Assembly (NCBI RefSeq): GCF_000499205.1
Contig: NZ_AWUK01000030.1
Coordinates: forward strand, 1-64,000
Origin: Paenibacillus sp. MAEPY2
Lineage (GTDB): Bacteria; Bacillota; Bacilli; Paenibacillales; Paenibacillaceae
Direction: 5' to 3'
DNA length: 64,000 nucleotides
Below the pieces are notes generated by a model. That model did no database searches. It was given only the letters and a program-made list of their open reading frames with translations, and had not been told where the DNA came from. Every line of letters starts with the position of its first letter. The stretch's first letter is position 1. This document shows, in pieces, positions 1 to 6,050 of this stretch. The translations under genes were made by a program, and so were the position numbers.

Positions 1-663
1 GTCATGGGTAGTTTTTAATCGCAATCGTATCTGCCGGATTTCTCCTTTACCTTACGATTTTTAATCTTTCTTGTGCGCAACCAAGTGTGAGAGGCCAGAT
101 GCTCCACTACTCAGCAGATCTATTCAGCAAAACTGCCCGTTAGTTGAATGAATTTACGGGCAATATAACGATTAGATATACGCCTAATCGGCAATAGGAA
201 TATGTTCTTGTCCAGTACGGTAATCGGTTCAAGTTCTTGTCCTTGGCTTGGGACAAAAGCTTGTATCTATAAAATAAAAAAGCCGCTAAAATAGCGCCTT
301 CAATGGGATCATGTTCTTGTCCCTTAACAGTTGGCTCCCCGTTTAGTTTATATTTCAAATGATAAAATCATTTTAATATCAATGAAGCGAAAAGAATCTA
401 TAATTTTAATATCTTCTATTTTAAGCCTGTATTCAAAATTTAAATCTAGATAGTAACAAACTTCCTCATTGTATTTCCGTGGTATATAGCCAATCTTGTG
501 TTCAGAAAATTGAACCCCTACGTCAAAGCTGTTAGATCCTTAGTCTAGTAGCCGTATGTGGTCATAATTAATGAGAAAAATCAGCAAACACTAATGTACC
601 AAGAGAATCGTGACTTTCCGAATAACAAGTGAATACACAACTTTAAATATTTTATGAGTTTCT
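1..663. other. AT-rich gene-poor stretch with repeats
   Basis: I see no convincing gene here. The only open frame (140-358, minus) reads straight through a hairpin repeat found twice more in the window, so I do not call it. The stretch holds repeat copy a (186-329) and, at 561-585, a copy of the GTCATAATTAATGAGAAAA motif that recurs at 2801. The rest is featureless AT-rich sequence. Confidence 0.5.
186..329 (-). repeat. Hairpin repeat family, copy a
   Basis: The core AGCCGCTAAAATAGCG (281-296) is a short hairpin which, read on the minus strand, is followed by a T-run and looks like an intrinsic terminator. It is flanked by three versions of GGACAAGAAC followed by a TTCC-type half (minus strand; 186-213, 220-242, 301-323) and by one copy in the opposite direction (250-259). 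The outer edge on the minus strand is TGTTAAGGGACAAGAAC. Copies b and c lie at 3260 and 5211. It could be a miniature transposon or a set of transposase binding sites. Confidence 0.7.
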
Positions 664-1758
664 TCATTTCAAATAAGTGTTCTGCTTACTTTTTTCCATC
701 ACAAATTTGTAGTGTTGATCAATTTCTGCTTTAAAAACGATAGATTTATTTAACTCTTGTTTTAATCTTACCAAGAAATTGTGTACGTCCGTAGTTAAAA
801 GGGCTTCCGATTGCTTTCTATACAAAAGCATTACAGTGAGCCTCTTCACTTCCCTTAATGCAGAATCCTTTTTCTTCGTTTTTGTATACTTATAGAGATA
901 GTTGAAATCTACTTTGATTTTACTCACCTTAATAAAGGGAGAATTACTATTTGATACCTCTAGATTACTCAATACATTAATGATTTCATCTATTGAATAA
1001 TATATCTCTGTGATTTTCATTGATCTTCTCTTCTTCCATCTCTCTCTCCACGCCAGAACTACTGTATCAAGAATAATAAAAGATAAAAATGCCTCTTTAA
1101 TTGTTGGCAAAAATTCAATATACATAGCGTATTCTTCAAACGTATAATCCAAATTAACACGCATAATGTGACTTATCCAACGCATAGGGTAGAAAAATAT
1201 ATTCGAAAATATTCCCGAGGTGAATGTACTTAAAGTAGTGAAAATATATAGGACTCCTGCAATAAAGTATAGCTCTAACCTAAATTCAAATAATAAGTAC
1301 ATCCATAAGAAGAGAATTAAGGCCGATAAATAGAAGCTACCATTCATAATCTTGCTGTTTAGATCAGCTATTAGATTCATATATGTAATTAAATCTTCTG
1401 TTGTTAATTCTTTTGAATTCAAGTAGCTAATATATTCACTATTCTTTTCTATCTGGTGGATGAAAAAATGCTCGTCCTCTAATAACTTGGAAAATGTATC
1501 TTGAGTACTATCCGTCTTTAGCTCACCTTTTAACTGGAATATCTCTTGAATTGTCTGACCTATTTTTGTTTCTTTATCAATCTTTTCAGAAAAGAAGATA
1601 TCTTCACCATACTTGTTATCAGTCGCATACCTATAAAAAATACCTGTATCTACTTTCATGATAAGATTAAACAACGAGCTTGAAAGCCAAATATTTAGCG
1701 GAACATACATCACTAACATAATCATTGCGATTATACTTTTTCTTATTAAGTTATCCAT
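664..1758 (-). CDS. Uncharacterised multi-pass membrane protein
   Basis: I do not recognise this 364-residue protein. An N-terminal hydrophobic segment (about residues 7-33) is followed by a polar region (35-135) rich in Lys, Glu and Ser that probably lies outside the membrane. Two closely spaced hydrophobic segments come next (about 140-160 and 163-187), and another hydrophobic stretch near 215-235 ends in a very basic run (WRERWKKRR). The C-terminal 120 residues are charged and probably cytoplasmic. The ribosome site (AAAGAGAG before ATG) is weak. The gene is AT-rich, stands alone, and sits between repeat arrays that resemble transposon ends, so it may be cargo. The reading frame is intact over 1.1 kb, which argues that it is a real gene. 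Confidence 0.7.
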   Translation of the reverse strand: MDNLIRKSIIAMIMLVMYVPLNIWLSSSLFNLIMKVDTGIFYRYATDNKYGEDIFFSEKIDKETKIGQTIQEIFQLKGELKTDSTQDTFSKLLEDEHFFIHQIEKNSEYISYLNSKELTTEDLITYMNLIADLNSKIMNGSFYLSALILFLWMYLLFEFRLELYFIAGVLYIFTTLSTFTSGIFSNIFFYPMRWISHIMRVNLDYTFEEYAMYIEFLPTIKEAFLSFIILDTVVLAWRERWKKRRSMKITEIYYSIDEIINVLSNLEVSNSNSPFIKVSKIKVDFNYLYKYTKTKKKDSALREVKRLTVMLLYRKQSEALLTTDVHNFLVRLKQELNKSIVFKAEIDQHYKFVMEKSKQNTYLK

Positions 1759-2129
1759 TAATTATTGCTCTCTTTCATATTTTAAGATAAGTTACTTACT
1801 TACAAAAATACGAACTCTATCTTGAAACAAAGAGTTGATATAGTAATCTTCTTTTATTTAAATTCAACATATAAACTCAGGGCAATTTAATAACCAAGTT
1901 GAATCCATAATCCTTAAGGTAGGTAACTACAAATACGGAATTCACATTTATCTATGATTATATAATATTTGGTACCTACTTCACATGAAGACGAGCATTT
2001 ATGTAATATATGTAGTTGAGTATCCTGAATTGGATATAAACAAAGTAACTTATTATTTGGGTACATCTTCCCTTTTGTAGTAGTTGTTTAAATTTTCTCT
2101 TAGGAGATTCTATGAGTACTCCTGCTGTC
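1759..2129. other. Intergenic stretch with no clear feature
   Basis: This AT-rich sequence lies between the membrane protein gene and the 93-residue fragment. A minus-strand frame (1976-2212) overlaps the fragment in another phase and shows no protein-like signal. I see no convincing promoter or terminator. Confidence 0.4.
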
Positions 2130-2411
2130 TCATTTTTTACGATTGTTTTGCTTTTCAGCAAAATGAGATGTTTTAAGATTCCCTCCCTTCTTCGTTTCCC
2201 TTGATATTTCATCTATCAAATCAAAATTATCCTGATTAAATAGATTCACTCTAAATGGTCGAGATACTTGTCCAATCTTTTTCAAGGCTTGTTCCAGATG
2301 ACTCTCATGGATACTATCTTCACCTTTTTTAGAAGCAACTTCAGTAGCAAACTCCAAACTGAAACGACGTCCGATTTCATTAAATACGATTTGTTCAACT
2401 AAATCAAACAC
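2130..2411 (-). CDS. Hypothetical protein, probably an N-terminally truncated fragment
   Basis: This 93-residue product is not recognised. It is mostly helical and charged, with a well-formed segment (VEQIVFNEIGRRFSLEF) and a lysine-rich tail. The only start in frame is a GTG at 2411 without a good ribosome site. The frame stays open for about 16 further codons upstream before a TAG, and those codons read like protein, which suggests that the real start has been lost. Its first 18 codons lie inside the duplicated segment whose second copy is at 5634-6001; there the same codons are present but the gene is cut short. I take it as a remnant, possibly a C-terminal domain of a larger protein. Confidence 0.4.
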   Translation of the reverse strand: MFDLVEQIVFNEIGRRFSLEFATEVASKKGEDSIHESHLEQALKKIGQVSRPFRVNLFNQDNFDLIDEISRETKKGGNLKTSHFAEKQNNRKK

Positions 2412-2733
2412 TTTAACGATCTGTCCAGAATCTAATTTTTCCGTACGAACCGTAAAACCTCCCTATTTTCCTCAAATTCCATAAAAAAAGATCGAGATAA
2501 CTCCTCTCGACCTCTTTCTACTCCCTAATCAATTATAAGATTCCTTGCACAACCCTACTTTCATTTAACTACATACCCTTTATCCTCCAGCAACTTCACG
2601 ATACTATCATCACTTAGGAAGTGCGCTGCACCAACCCCGATGATACTCTTCTGTTCCATTAGATTAACAAAATATTTTATAAGTGTGGAATGCCACCAAA
2701 AACATGCATATCAATTGTATAAAAATACATTTC
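2359..2733. repeat. Duplicated segment, copy 1
   Basis: Nearly the same sequence occurs at 5634-6001 in the same orientation, from CTGAAACGACGTCCG to ACATTTCT. Several substitutions and small indels separate the copies, so the duplication is not recent. Each copy holds the N-terminal codons of the 93-residue fragment, a short inverted repeat (GATCGAGATAACTCCTCTCGACCTC) and the last 32 codons of a TraB/GumN-type gene. Copy 1 stops exactly where the packed inverted motif array begins. Confidence 0.85.
2561..2659 (-). pseudogene. C-terminal remnant of a TraB/GumN family gene, copy 1
   Basis: Only 32 codons remain. They read as the final strand-loop-helix of TraB/GumN proteins, with VGAAH followed by DDSIVKLLEDKGY, a pattern typical of the extreme C terminus of this putative metalloprotease family. 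The catalytic N-terminal part is absent. A near-identical remnant lies at 5832-5930, so both derive from duplication of an already truncated gene. Family assignment rests on this short tail alone. Confidence 0.55.
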
Positions 2734-2795
2734 TCGCTAATTGTGAAAAAGTTTTCTCATAAATTATGAAAATATTATCACTAATTATGACAACC
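2728..2795. repeat. Packed inverted motif array (right-end type)
   Basis: Three copies of a roughly 20-bp motif, consensus on the minus strand TCATAATTAGTGAGAAA, lie at 2730-2748, 2752-2771 and 2775-2794, repeating every 22-23 bp. The last one forms, with the next motif at 2801, a perfect 17-bp inverted repeat (TCACTAATTATGACAAC) around a 6-bp centre. The regular close spacing resembles TnsB-type transposase binding sites at a Tn7 right end. Confidence 0.6.
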
Positions 2796-2800
2796 TGTGC

Positions 2801-2930
2801 GTTGTCATAATTAGTGAGAAAAAATAGCAAAAAAAGGCTTATTTATTATCCCTAAATTTCATATTTAATGAGAAAAATTTATTATAGCATTTAAATTTCT
2901 CAGTGATTTTCACAATTTGTGAGAAAAACA
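2801..2930. repeat. Spread motif array (left-end type)
   Basis: Three plus-strand copies of the motif GTCATAATTAGTGAGAAAA or close variants lie at 2804-2824, 2857-2877 and 2907-2928, with gaps of about 30 bp. An overlapping inverted partial copy is at 2897-2912. Spread sites on one side and packed sites on the other match Tn7-type end architecture; iterons or repressor sites would be the alternative. Confidence 0.55.
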
Positions 2931-3259
2931 ACAACACTCACTTTGTATCTTTATACATGATAATGTATACTTTTTTCAGTGATAACTTCATCTAAATTAT
3001 AACACTGCAAAAAGACTGTTATCTAATATTAGATAGCAGTCTCAGTTAAGATTTTATATTTATTGAAATCAAATCAATATATCGTTTTGCATTCTATAAT
3101 AGAGCCGCCACCCCCTTTTCCTTCTCCTTGTAGAGAAACCGTAATCGCCACAATATTGCCTTGTTCTATATCGTTCAATTTTTCTTTATGGGCTGTACTT
3201 CCAGGAAACCTAGTAGCTCTCCAGTTTCATCTTCCGCCACAAAAATCTCTGTACCAGTT

Positions 3260-3350
3260 TGTACTTGGGTTGGGACAAGAACTTCTACTGATAAAATAAA
3301 AAGCCGCTAAAATAGCGACTTTAATGGGAATATGTTTTTGTCCCTCGACA
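3260..3350 (-). repeat. Hairpin repeat family, copy b
   Basis: GGGACAAGAAC (3272-3282) and its inverted partner GTTTTTGTCCC flank the hairpin core AGCCGCTAAAATAGCG (3302-3317). On the minus strand the outer edge reads TGTCGAGGGACAA. It is the shortest and cleanest copy, about 80 bp between inverted ends, and resembles a miniature inverted-repeat element. Confidence 0.65.
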
Positions 3351-3424
3351 TCTTTTCAGCAATTTTATCTTCATCCTGCTCGTGTTTGACTGATGTAAAA
3401 TTCTTGCTACTATCTGCATGGTTC

Positions 3425-3511
3425 TTATTCTTTTGATATTTTATTTACCCACCAGAATATCAAGCTAATTCCTGAAATGATGGCAAAGCTAAAAATAATT
3501 ATAATAGCCAT
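3425..3511 (-). CDS. Small single-span membrane peptide
   Basis: This 28-codon frame is too short for routine gene calling. It has an ATG preceded by AGGGG at a spacing of 8 nt. It encodes a run of Ile, Phe, Ala and Leu able to span the membrane, then WW and a basic tail (VNKISKE). It lies 42 nt downstream of the TetR gene on the same strand and could be the last gene of the SMR-SMR-TetR operon. Its role is unknown; an accessory subunit of the efflux pump or a chance frame are both possible. The ribosome site and clear hydrophobic pattern favour translation. Confidence 0.4.
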   Translation of the reverse strand: MAIIIIFSFAIISGISLIFWWVNKISKE

Positions 3512-3553
3512 ATTATAGACCCCTATTAGATATTAGATACCTGGGATGTTAAC

Positions 3554-4093
3554 CTACACTTTATTGATCAACTCAGTCATTCGTTCAGAAATTCTTTCTT
3601 TCATATTAGCGTCTAAGTTCCCCACGTTAAATAGCTCAGAGTACCACAACCCATCAATGGCCAATCTTATGATTATAGCTGTAACTTCATCTAATCCATC
3701 CCGGCGCATTTCTTCGTATATTTTCTCAAGATTATCTTTAAACGACGAAAGCATTATCGGATCAGTGAATAATGCTGCTTTATACGCAGAAATAACTTTG
3801 TTAGATGAATTAATATCAAGTATTGTGGATTCAAGATAAGCGCGATGCCATTTTCCACGGGAAACTGGATCTTCATCGACTTTCTCTTTCATACTTTGTA
3901 TAAAAGCATCTGTATATTCATCGATCATTGCTTTAATAAGTGCATCTTTGTTAGGAAAATGATGAAGAAGACCGCCCTTACTAACACCAGCCTGACTGGC
4001 TACAGCTTCTAGCGTTAACTTATCCATTCCATTATGATCTACAATGAATGAGGCAGCTGCCAATAAATCTTTACGCTTTGAATTACTTCTCAT
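3554..4093 (-). CDS. TetR family transcriptional repressor
   Basis: A 179-residue one-component regulator. The N-terminal helix-turn-helix of the TetR family is clear around residues 9-55 (TLEAVASQAGVSKGGLLHHF), and the rest is the helical ligand-binding domain, which often senses drugs or dyes. The start is ATG at 4093 after AAGGAAGGAG. It lies 47 nt behind two SMR efflux genes in the same direction. An inverted repeat ACCGT-CTGT-ACGGT sits inside the promoter before the first SMR gene, so autoregulation and repression of the pump are likely (inferred from position). Confidence 0.9.
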   Translation of the reverse strand: MRSNSKRKDLLAAASFIVDHNGMDKLTLEAVASQAGVSKGGLLHHFPNKDALIKAMIDEYTDAFIQSMKEKVDEDPVSRGKWHRAYLESTILDINSSNKVISAYKAALFTDPIMLSSFKDNLEKIYEEMRRDGLDEVTAIIIRLAIDGLWYSELFNVGNLDANMKERISERMTELINKV

Positions 4094-4140
4094 TATAAAA
4101 CTCCTTCCTTATGGGACAGAACTTATTATACCCTAACTCA

Positions 4141-4491
4141 TTAACTAGAAGGAGAAGCTTCTTTTCCTGTTTTCTTGGCTGTATTCAGTAAAACTACACC
4201 ACCTATAATTAGAACCAGACCTACACCAGTGAATAACCCAAAATGTTCGTCCCAAATGATTATACCTATTACGGCGGTTAGTGCTGTCCCAACTCCAGAC
4301 CATATAGCATAGGCGAGGCTTAATGGAAGTGTACGTAAACTTTTTGAAAGCCACACAAATGACCCACCCATCCCAACTATAAAAGCTATAGTTGGCAGGA
4401 GAATAGTGAAGCCAGAGCTTAATTTCAACATAGTAGTAGCAAATATTTCAAATATGATTGCTAATGCTAAAAACATAAATCCTTGTTTCAA
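4141..4491 (-). CDS. SMR family multidrug efflux subunit, second of a pair
   Basis: A small multidrug resistance protein of 116 residues with four membrane spans. The membrane glutamate that couples drug and protons is at about residue 15 (IIFEIFATTMLKLS), and the family motif LPLSLAYAIWSGVGTALTAVIG is well kept. I place the start at TTG 4491, seven nt after AGGGGGT; a GTG nine bases upstream would give a poor spacing. The first SMR gene lies 18 nt upstream. Paired SMR proteins (EbrAB, YkkCD types) work as antiparallel heterodimers, so these two probably form one pump. The C-terminal hydrophilic tail (KKTGKEASPSS) is longer than in its partner, as is common for one member of a pair. Confidence 0.88.
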   Translation of the reverse strand: MKQGFMFLALAIIFEIFATTMLKLSSGFTILLPTIAFIVGMGGSFVWLSKSLRTLPLSLAYAIWSGVGTALTAVIGIIIWDEHFGLFTGVGLVLIIGGVVLLNTAKKTGKEASPSS

Positions 4492-4509
4492 GAAGCACAC
4501 CCCCTAATA

Positions 4510-4827
4510 TTAATTTGTTGCAAGTTTCATAAAAACTACTCCTGCAACAACCAAAATGAGACCAAATGTCTTTGGAGTACTCAATTTTTCTTTGTATATG
4601 AGTACACCAACTAAAGCTGTTAGTACTGTACCGACACCAGACCAAATAGCATAAGCTGTTCCTAATGGAAGAGTCTTAAGAACTATTGAAAGCAAGAAAA
4701 AAGCTATTCCCATACCCGCTATCGTACCAATGGTTGGTAGAATCTTTTTAAAACCATCGGATAATTTCATCATTGAACTTCCAAATACCTCAGCAAGAAT
4801 TGCAAATGCAAGAATTAAATACGCCAC
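4510..4827 (-). CDS. SMR family multidrug efflux subunit, first of a pair
   Basis: A 105-residue four-span transporter subunit of the small multidrug resistance family, exporting lipophilic cations by proton exchange. The coupling glutamate is E13 (ILAEVFGSSMMKLS), and the hallmark LPLGTAYAIWSGVGTVLTALVG is present in span 3. The start is GTG 4827 after GGAGG. It is the promoter-proximal gene of an operon with a second SMR gene and a TetR regulator. The promoter and operator are directly upstream (4906-4935). I see no guanidine-riboswitch-like structure in the short leader, which sets this operon apart from ykkCD. Confidence 0.9.
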   Translation of the reverse strand: MAYLILAFAILAEVFGSSMMKLSDGFKKILPTIGTIAGMGIAFFLLSIVLKTLPLGTAYAIWSGVGTVLTALVGVLIYKEKLSTPKTFGLILVVAGVVFMKLATN

Positions 4828-4905
4828 TTTCCGACCTCCTAATCAATAACTTTGTTTAGTATTAAAATAAATATACTGTGTTAAAAAATAAATCCCTCTT
4901 TATTA

Positions 4906-4935
4906 ACTATACCGTACAGACGGTTTTTTTGTAAA
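4906..4935 (-). promoter_or_regulatory. Promoter and probable TetR operator of the SMR operon
   Basis: On the minus strand TTTACA (4935-4930) is followed after 18 nt by TATAGT (4911-4906). The spacer contains the inverted repeat ACCGT-CTGT-ACGGT (4924-4911), which would place a bound repressor on top of RNA polymerase. The regulator is presumably the TetR protein at 3554-4093. Transcription would start about 75 nt upstream of the GTG at 4827. Confidence 0.65.
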
Positions 4936-5412
4936 GAAATTTTTTAATATTTCTTGCACGTGATCGAATGGAGCAGATCGATTTATGATCCTTATTCTGA
5001 GGATAATTGCTTATGCAACTGTTTATTCCTGATATTCAATATCCATAGATTCTGCCTCATTACAGTCATATTTCCTAGCTCGTAACTAGTGGTAGATTTT
5101 ATATTGTTAGTCAAGAGCTTCTTTTTGAATGCATGGTTGATTAAATCAGAGATATCAAACATAGATATGCTGCTTAAAGTTAAAATAAGTTGCCCGTTTG
5201 CTAAAAAACTAATCGGTAATAGGAACATCTTTATGTCCATCCAGCAATTGGTACAAGGTTCAGGGCGTGAATCTGCACCGATAAAGTAAAAAAGCCGCTA
5301 AAATAGCGACTTCATTTGGACTATGTTCTGTTCTTGTCCCTTGACATTTATTGAGTATTACGTGGGTCTGATCCTAACACTTGTTCACATATAACAGGCA
5401 TCGAGTTCTCTT
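4936..5412. other. Intergenic stretch with repeat copy c
   Basis: No gene is supported here. Apart from the hairpin repeat at 5211-5346 I see only AT-rich sequence and short frames on both strands that overlap the repeat. Confidence 0.5.
5211..5346 (-). repeat. Hairpin repeat family, copy c
   Basis: It shares AATCGGTAATAGGAACAT (5211-5228) with copy a, the hairpin core AGCCGCTAAAATAGCG (5293-5308), and an outer edge reading on the minus strand TGTCAAGGGACAAGAACA. The middle part has diverged. The outer motif contains a small internal duplication (GTTCTGTTCTTG). Confidence 0.65.
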
Positions 5413-5627
5413 TCACAAAAAATAGGCTTTAGTAGATATATCCATTACCAACTTTTTAAGTTTATCAGCATCATCCATCGTTAGTAAATCTAACTGGGCA
5501 TCAGCAAATTTAAGTTGATGATTAAGAAAGTTTGATTCTCATGCAGCATTCTACGCTCAACTTGGCGAGCATTCCGACCGACAATACGGATTAAGGTGCC
5601 GTCTGCATTATAATCAATTTTCATCAT
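5413..5627 (-). pseudogene. Frameshifted small gene, unknown
   Basis: From ATG 5627 (or 5624) after GGTGAT a frame reads MMKIDYNADGTLIRIVGRN and on to RRMLHENQ, then goes out of phase. In the neighbouring frame it continues as NHQLKFADAQLDLL to a stop at 5413, so a single frameshift near 5530-5540 splits a protein of about 70 residues. I do not recognise the family. It ends in the middle of the decayed region and is abutted upstream by duplicated segment copy 2. Confidence 0.5.
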
Positions 5628-5633
5628 ATCACC

Positions 5634-6001
5634 CTGAAGCGACGTCCGATTTTATTAAATACGATTTGTTCAACTAAATCAAACACTTTAACGATCTGTC
5701 CAGAATCTAATTTTTCCGTACGAACCGTAAAATCTCCCTGTTTTCCTCAAATTCCATAAAAAAAGATCGAGATAACTCCTCTCGACCTCTTTCTACTCCC
5801 TAATTATAAGATTCCTTGCACAACCCTATTTTCATTTCACTTCATACCCTTTATCCTCCAACAACTTCACGATACTATCATCACCTAGGGAGTGCGCTGC
5901 ACCAACCACGATGATACTACTCTGGTCCATTAGATTAACATTTTTATAAGTGTAGGAATGCCACCAAAAACATGCATACCAATGCATAAACATACATTTC
6001 T
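5634..6001. repeat. Duplicated segment, copy 2
   Basis: This is the counterpart of 2359-2733. It begins directly after the frameshifted gene and ends 20 nt before the ACAACGCACA terminal repeat. The sequence beyond the duplication differs in the two copies: packed motifs follow copy 1, whereas here an unrelated stretch leads to the terminal repeat. Confidence 0.85.
5832..5930 (-). pseudogene. C-terminal remnant of a TraB/GumN family gene, copy 2
   Basis: Thirty-two codons with VVGAAH and DDSIVKLLEDKGYEVK survive, matching the C-terminal end of TraB/GumN proteins. The copy differs from the one at 2561 at a few residues (VVGAAHSLG here, GVGAAHFLS there). Upstream sequence in the same frame is not protein-like. 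Non-functional as it stands. Confidence 0.55.
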
Positions 6002-6050
6002 TATCTATGCTGTTTATTTTACAACGCACATGTCTGTTCGTAAACTTGGA

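Larger units (their letters stand above)
553..2794. mobile_element. Possible degenerate Tn7-like element A
   Basis: Seen: at 561-585 the motif GTCATAATTAATGAGAAAA points inward, with two weaker look-alikes at 614-634 and 642-662, spaced like the better array at 2801-2928. At the other end three close-packed inverted copies occur at 2730-2748, 2752-2771 and 2775-2794. Known: Tn7-type elements have spread TnsB sites at the left end and packed sites at the right end. Inferred: a decayed non-autonomous element carrying the membrane protein at 664-1758. The 8 bases outside the left motif (CGTATGTG) do not match TGTGCGTT, so this boundary is weak. Confidence 0.3.
2796..6030. mobile_element. Candidate Tn7-like non-autonomous element B
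   Basis: Seen: the left edge reads TGTGCGTTGTC, followed by inward motifs at 2804-2824, 2857-2877 and 2907-2928. The right edge at 6021-6030 reads ACAACGCACA, a perfect 10-bp inverted match to the left edge, 20 bp short of the 3' end of the ABC permease gene at 6051. Enclosed are an SMR efflux operon and gene remnants. Known: Tn7 starts with TGT plus a few bases, then 22-bp TnsB sites spread along the left end. Inferred: an element whose right-end motif array has been lost. No transposase is in the window, and flanking 5-mers (CAACC, TGTCT) do not form a target duplication. Confidence 0.4.

Noticed and set aside
140..358. 72-codon frame on the minus strand
   Set aside because: It is made of repeat copy a; the same hairpin and GGACAAGAAC sites occur at 3260 and 5211 in sequence that is not open, and there is no ribosome site.
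1976..2212. 78-codon frame on the minus strand
   Set aside because: It overlaps the 93-residue fragment in another phase and has no domain-like pattern.
4828..4990. Guanidine riboswitch before the SMR pair
   Set aside because: The leader is only about 75 nt and shows no conserved guanidine aptamer elements; a TetR operator explains the regulation better.
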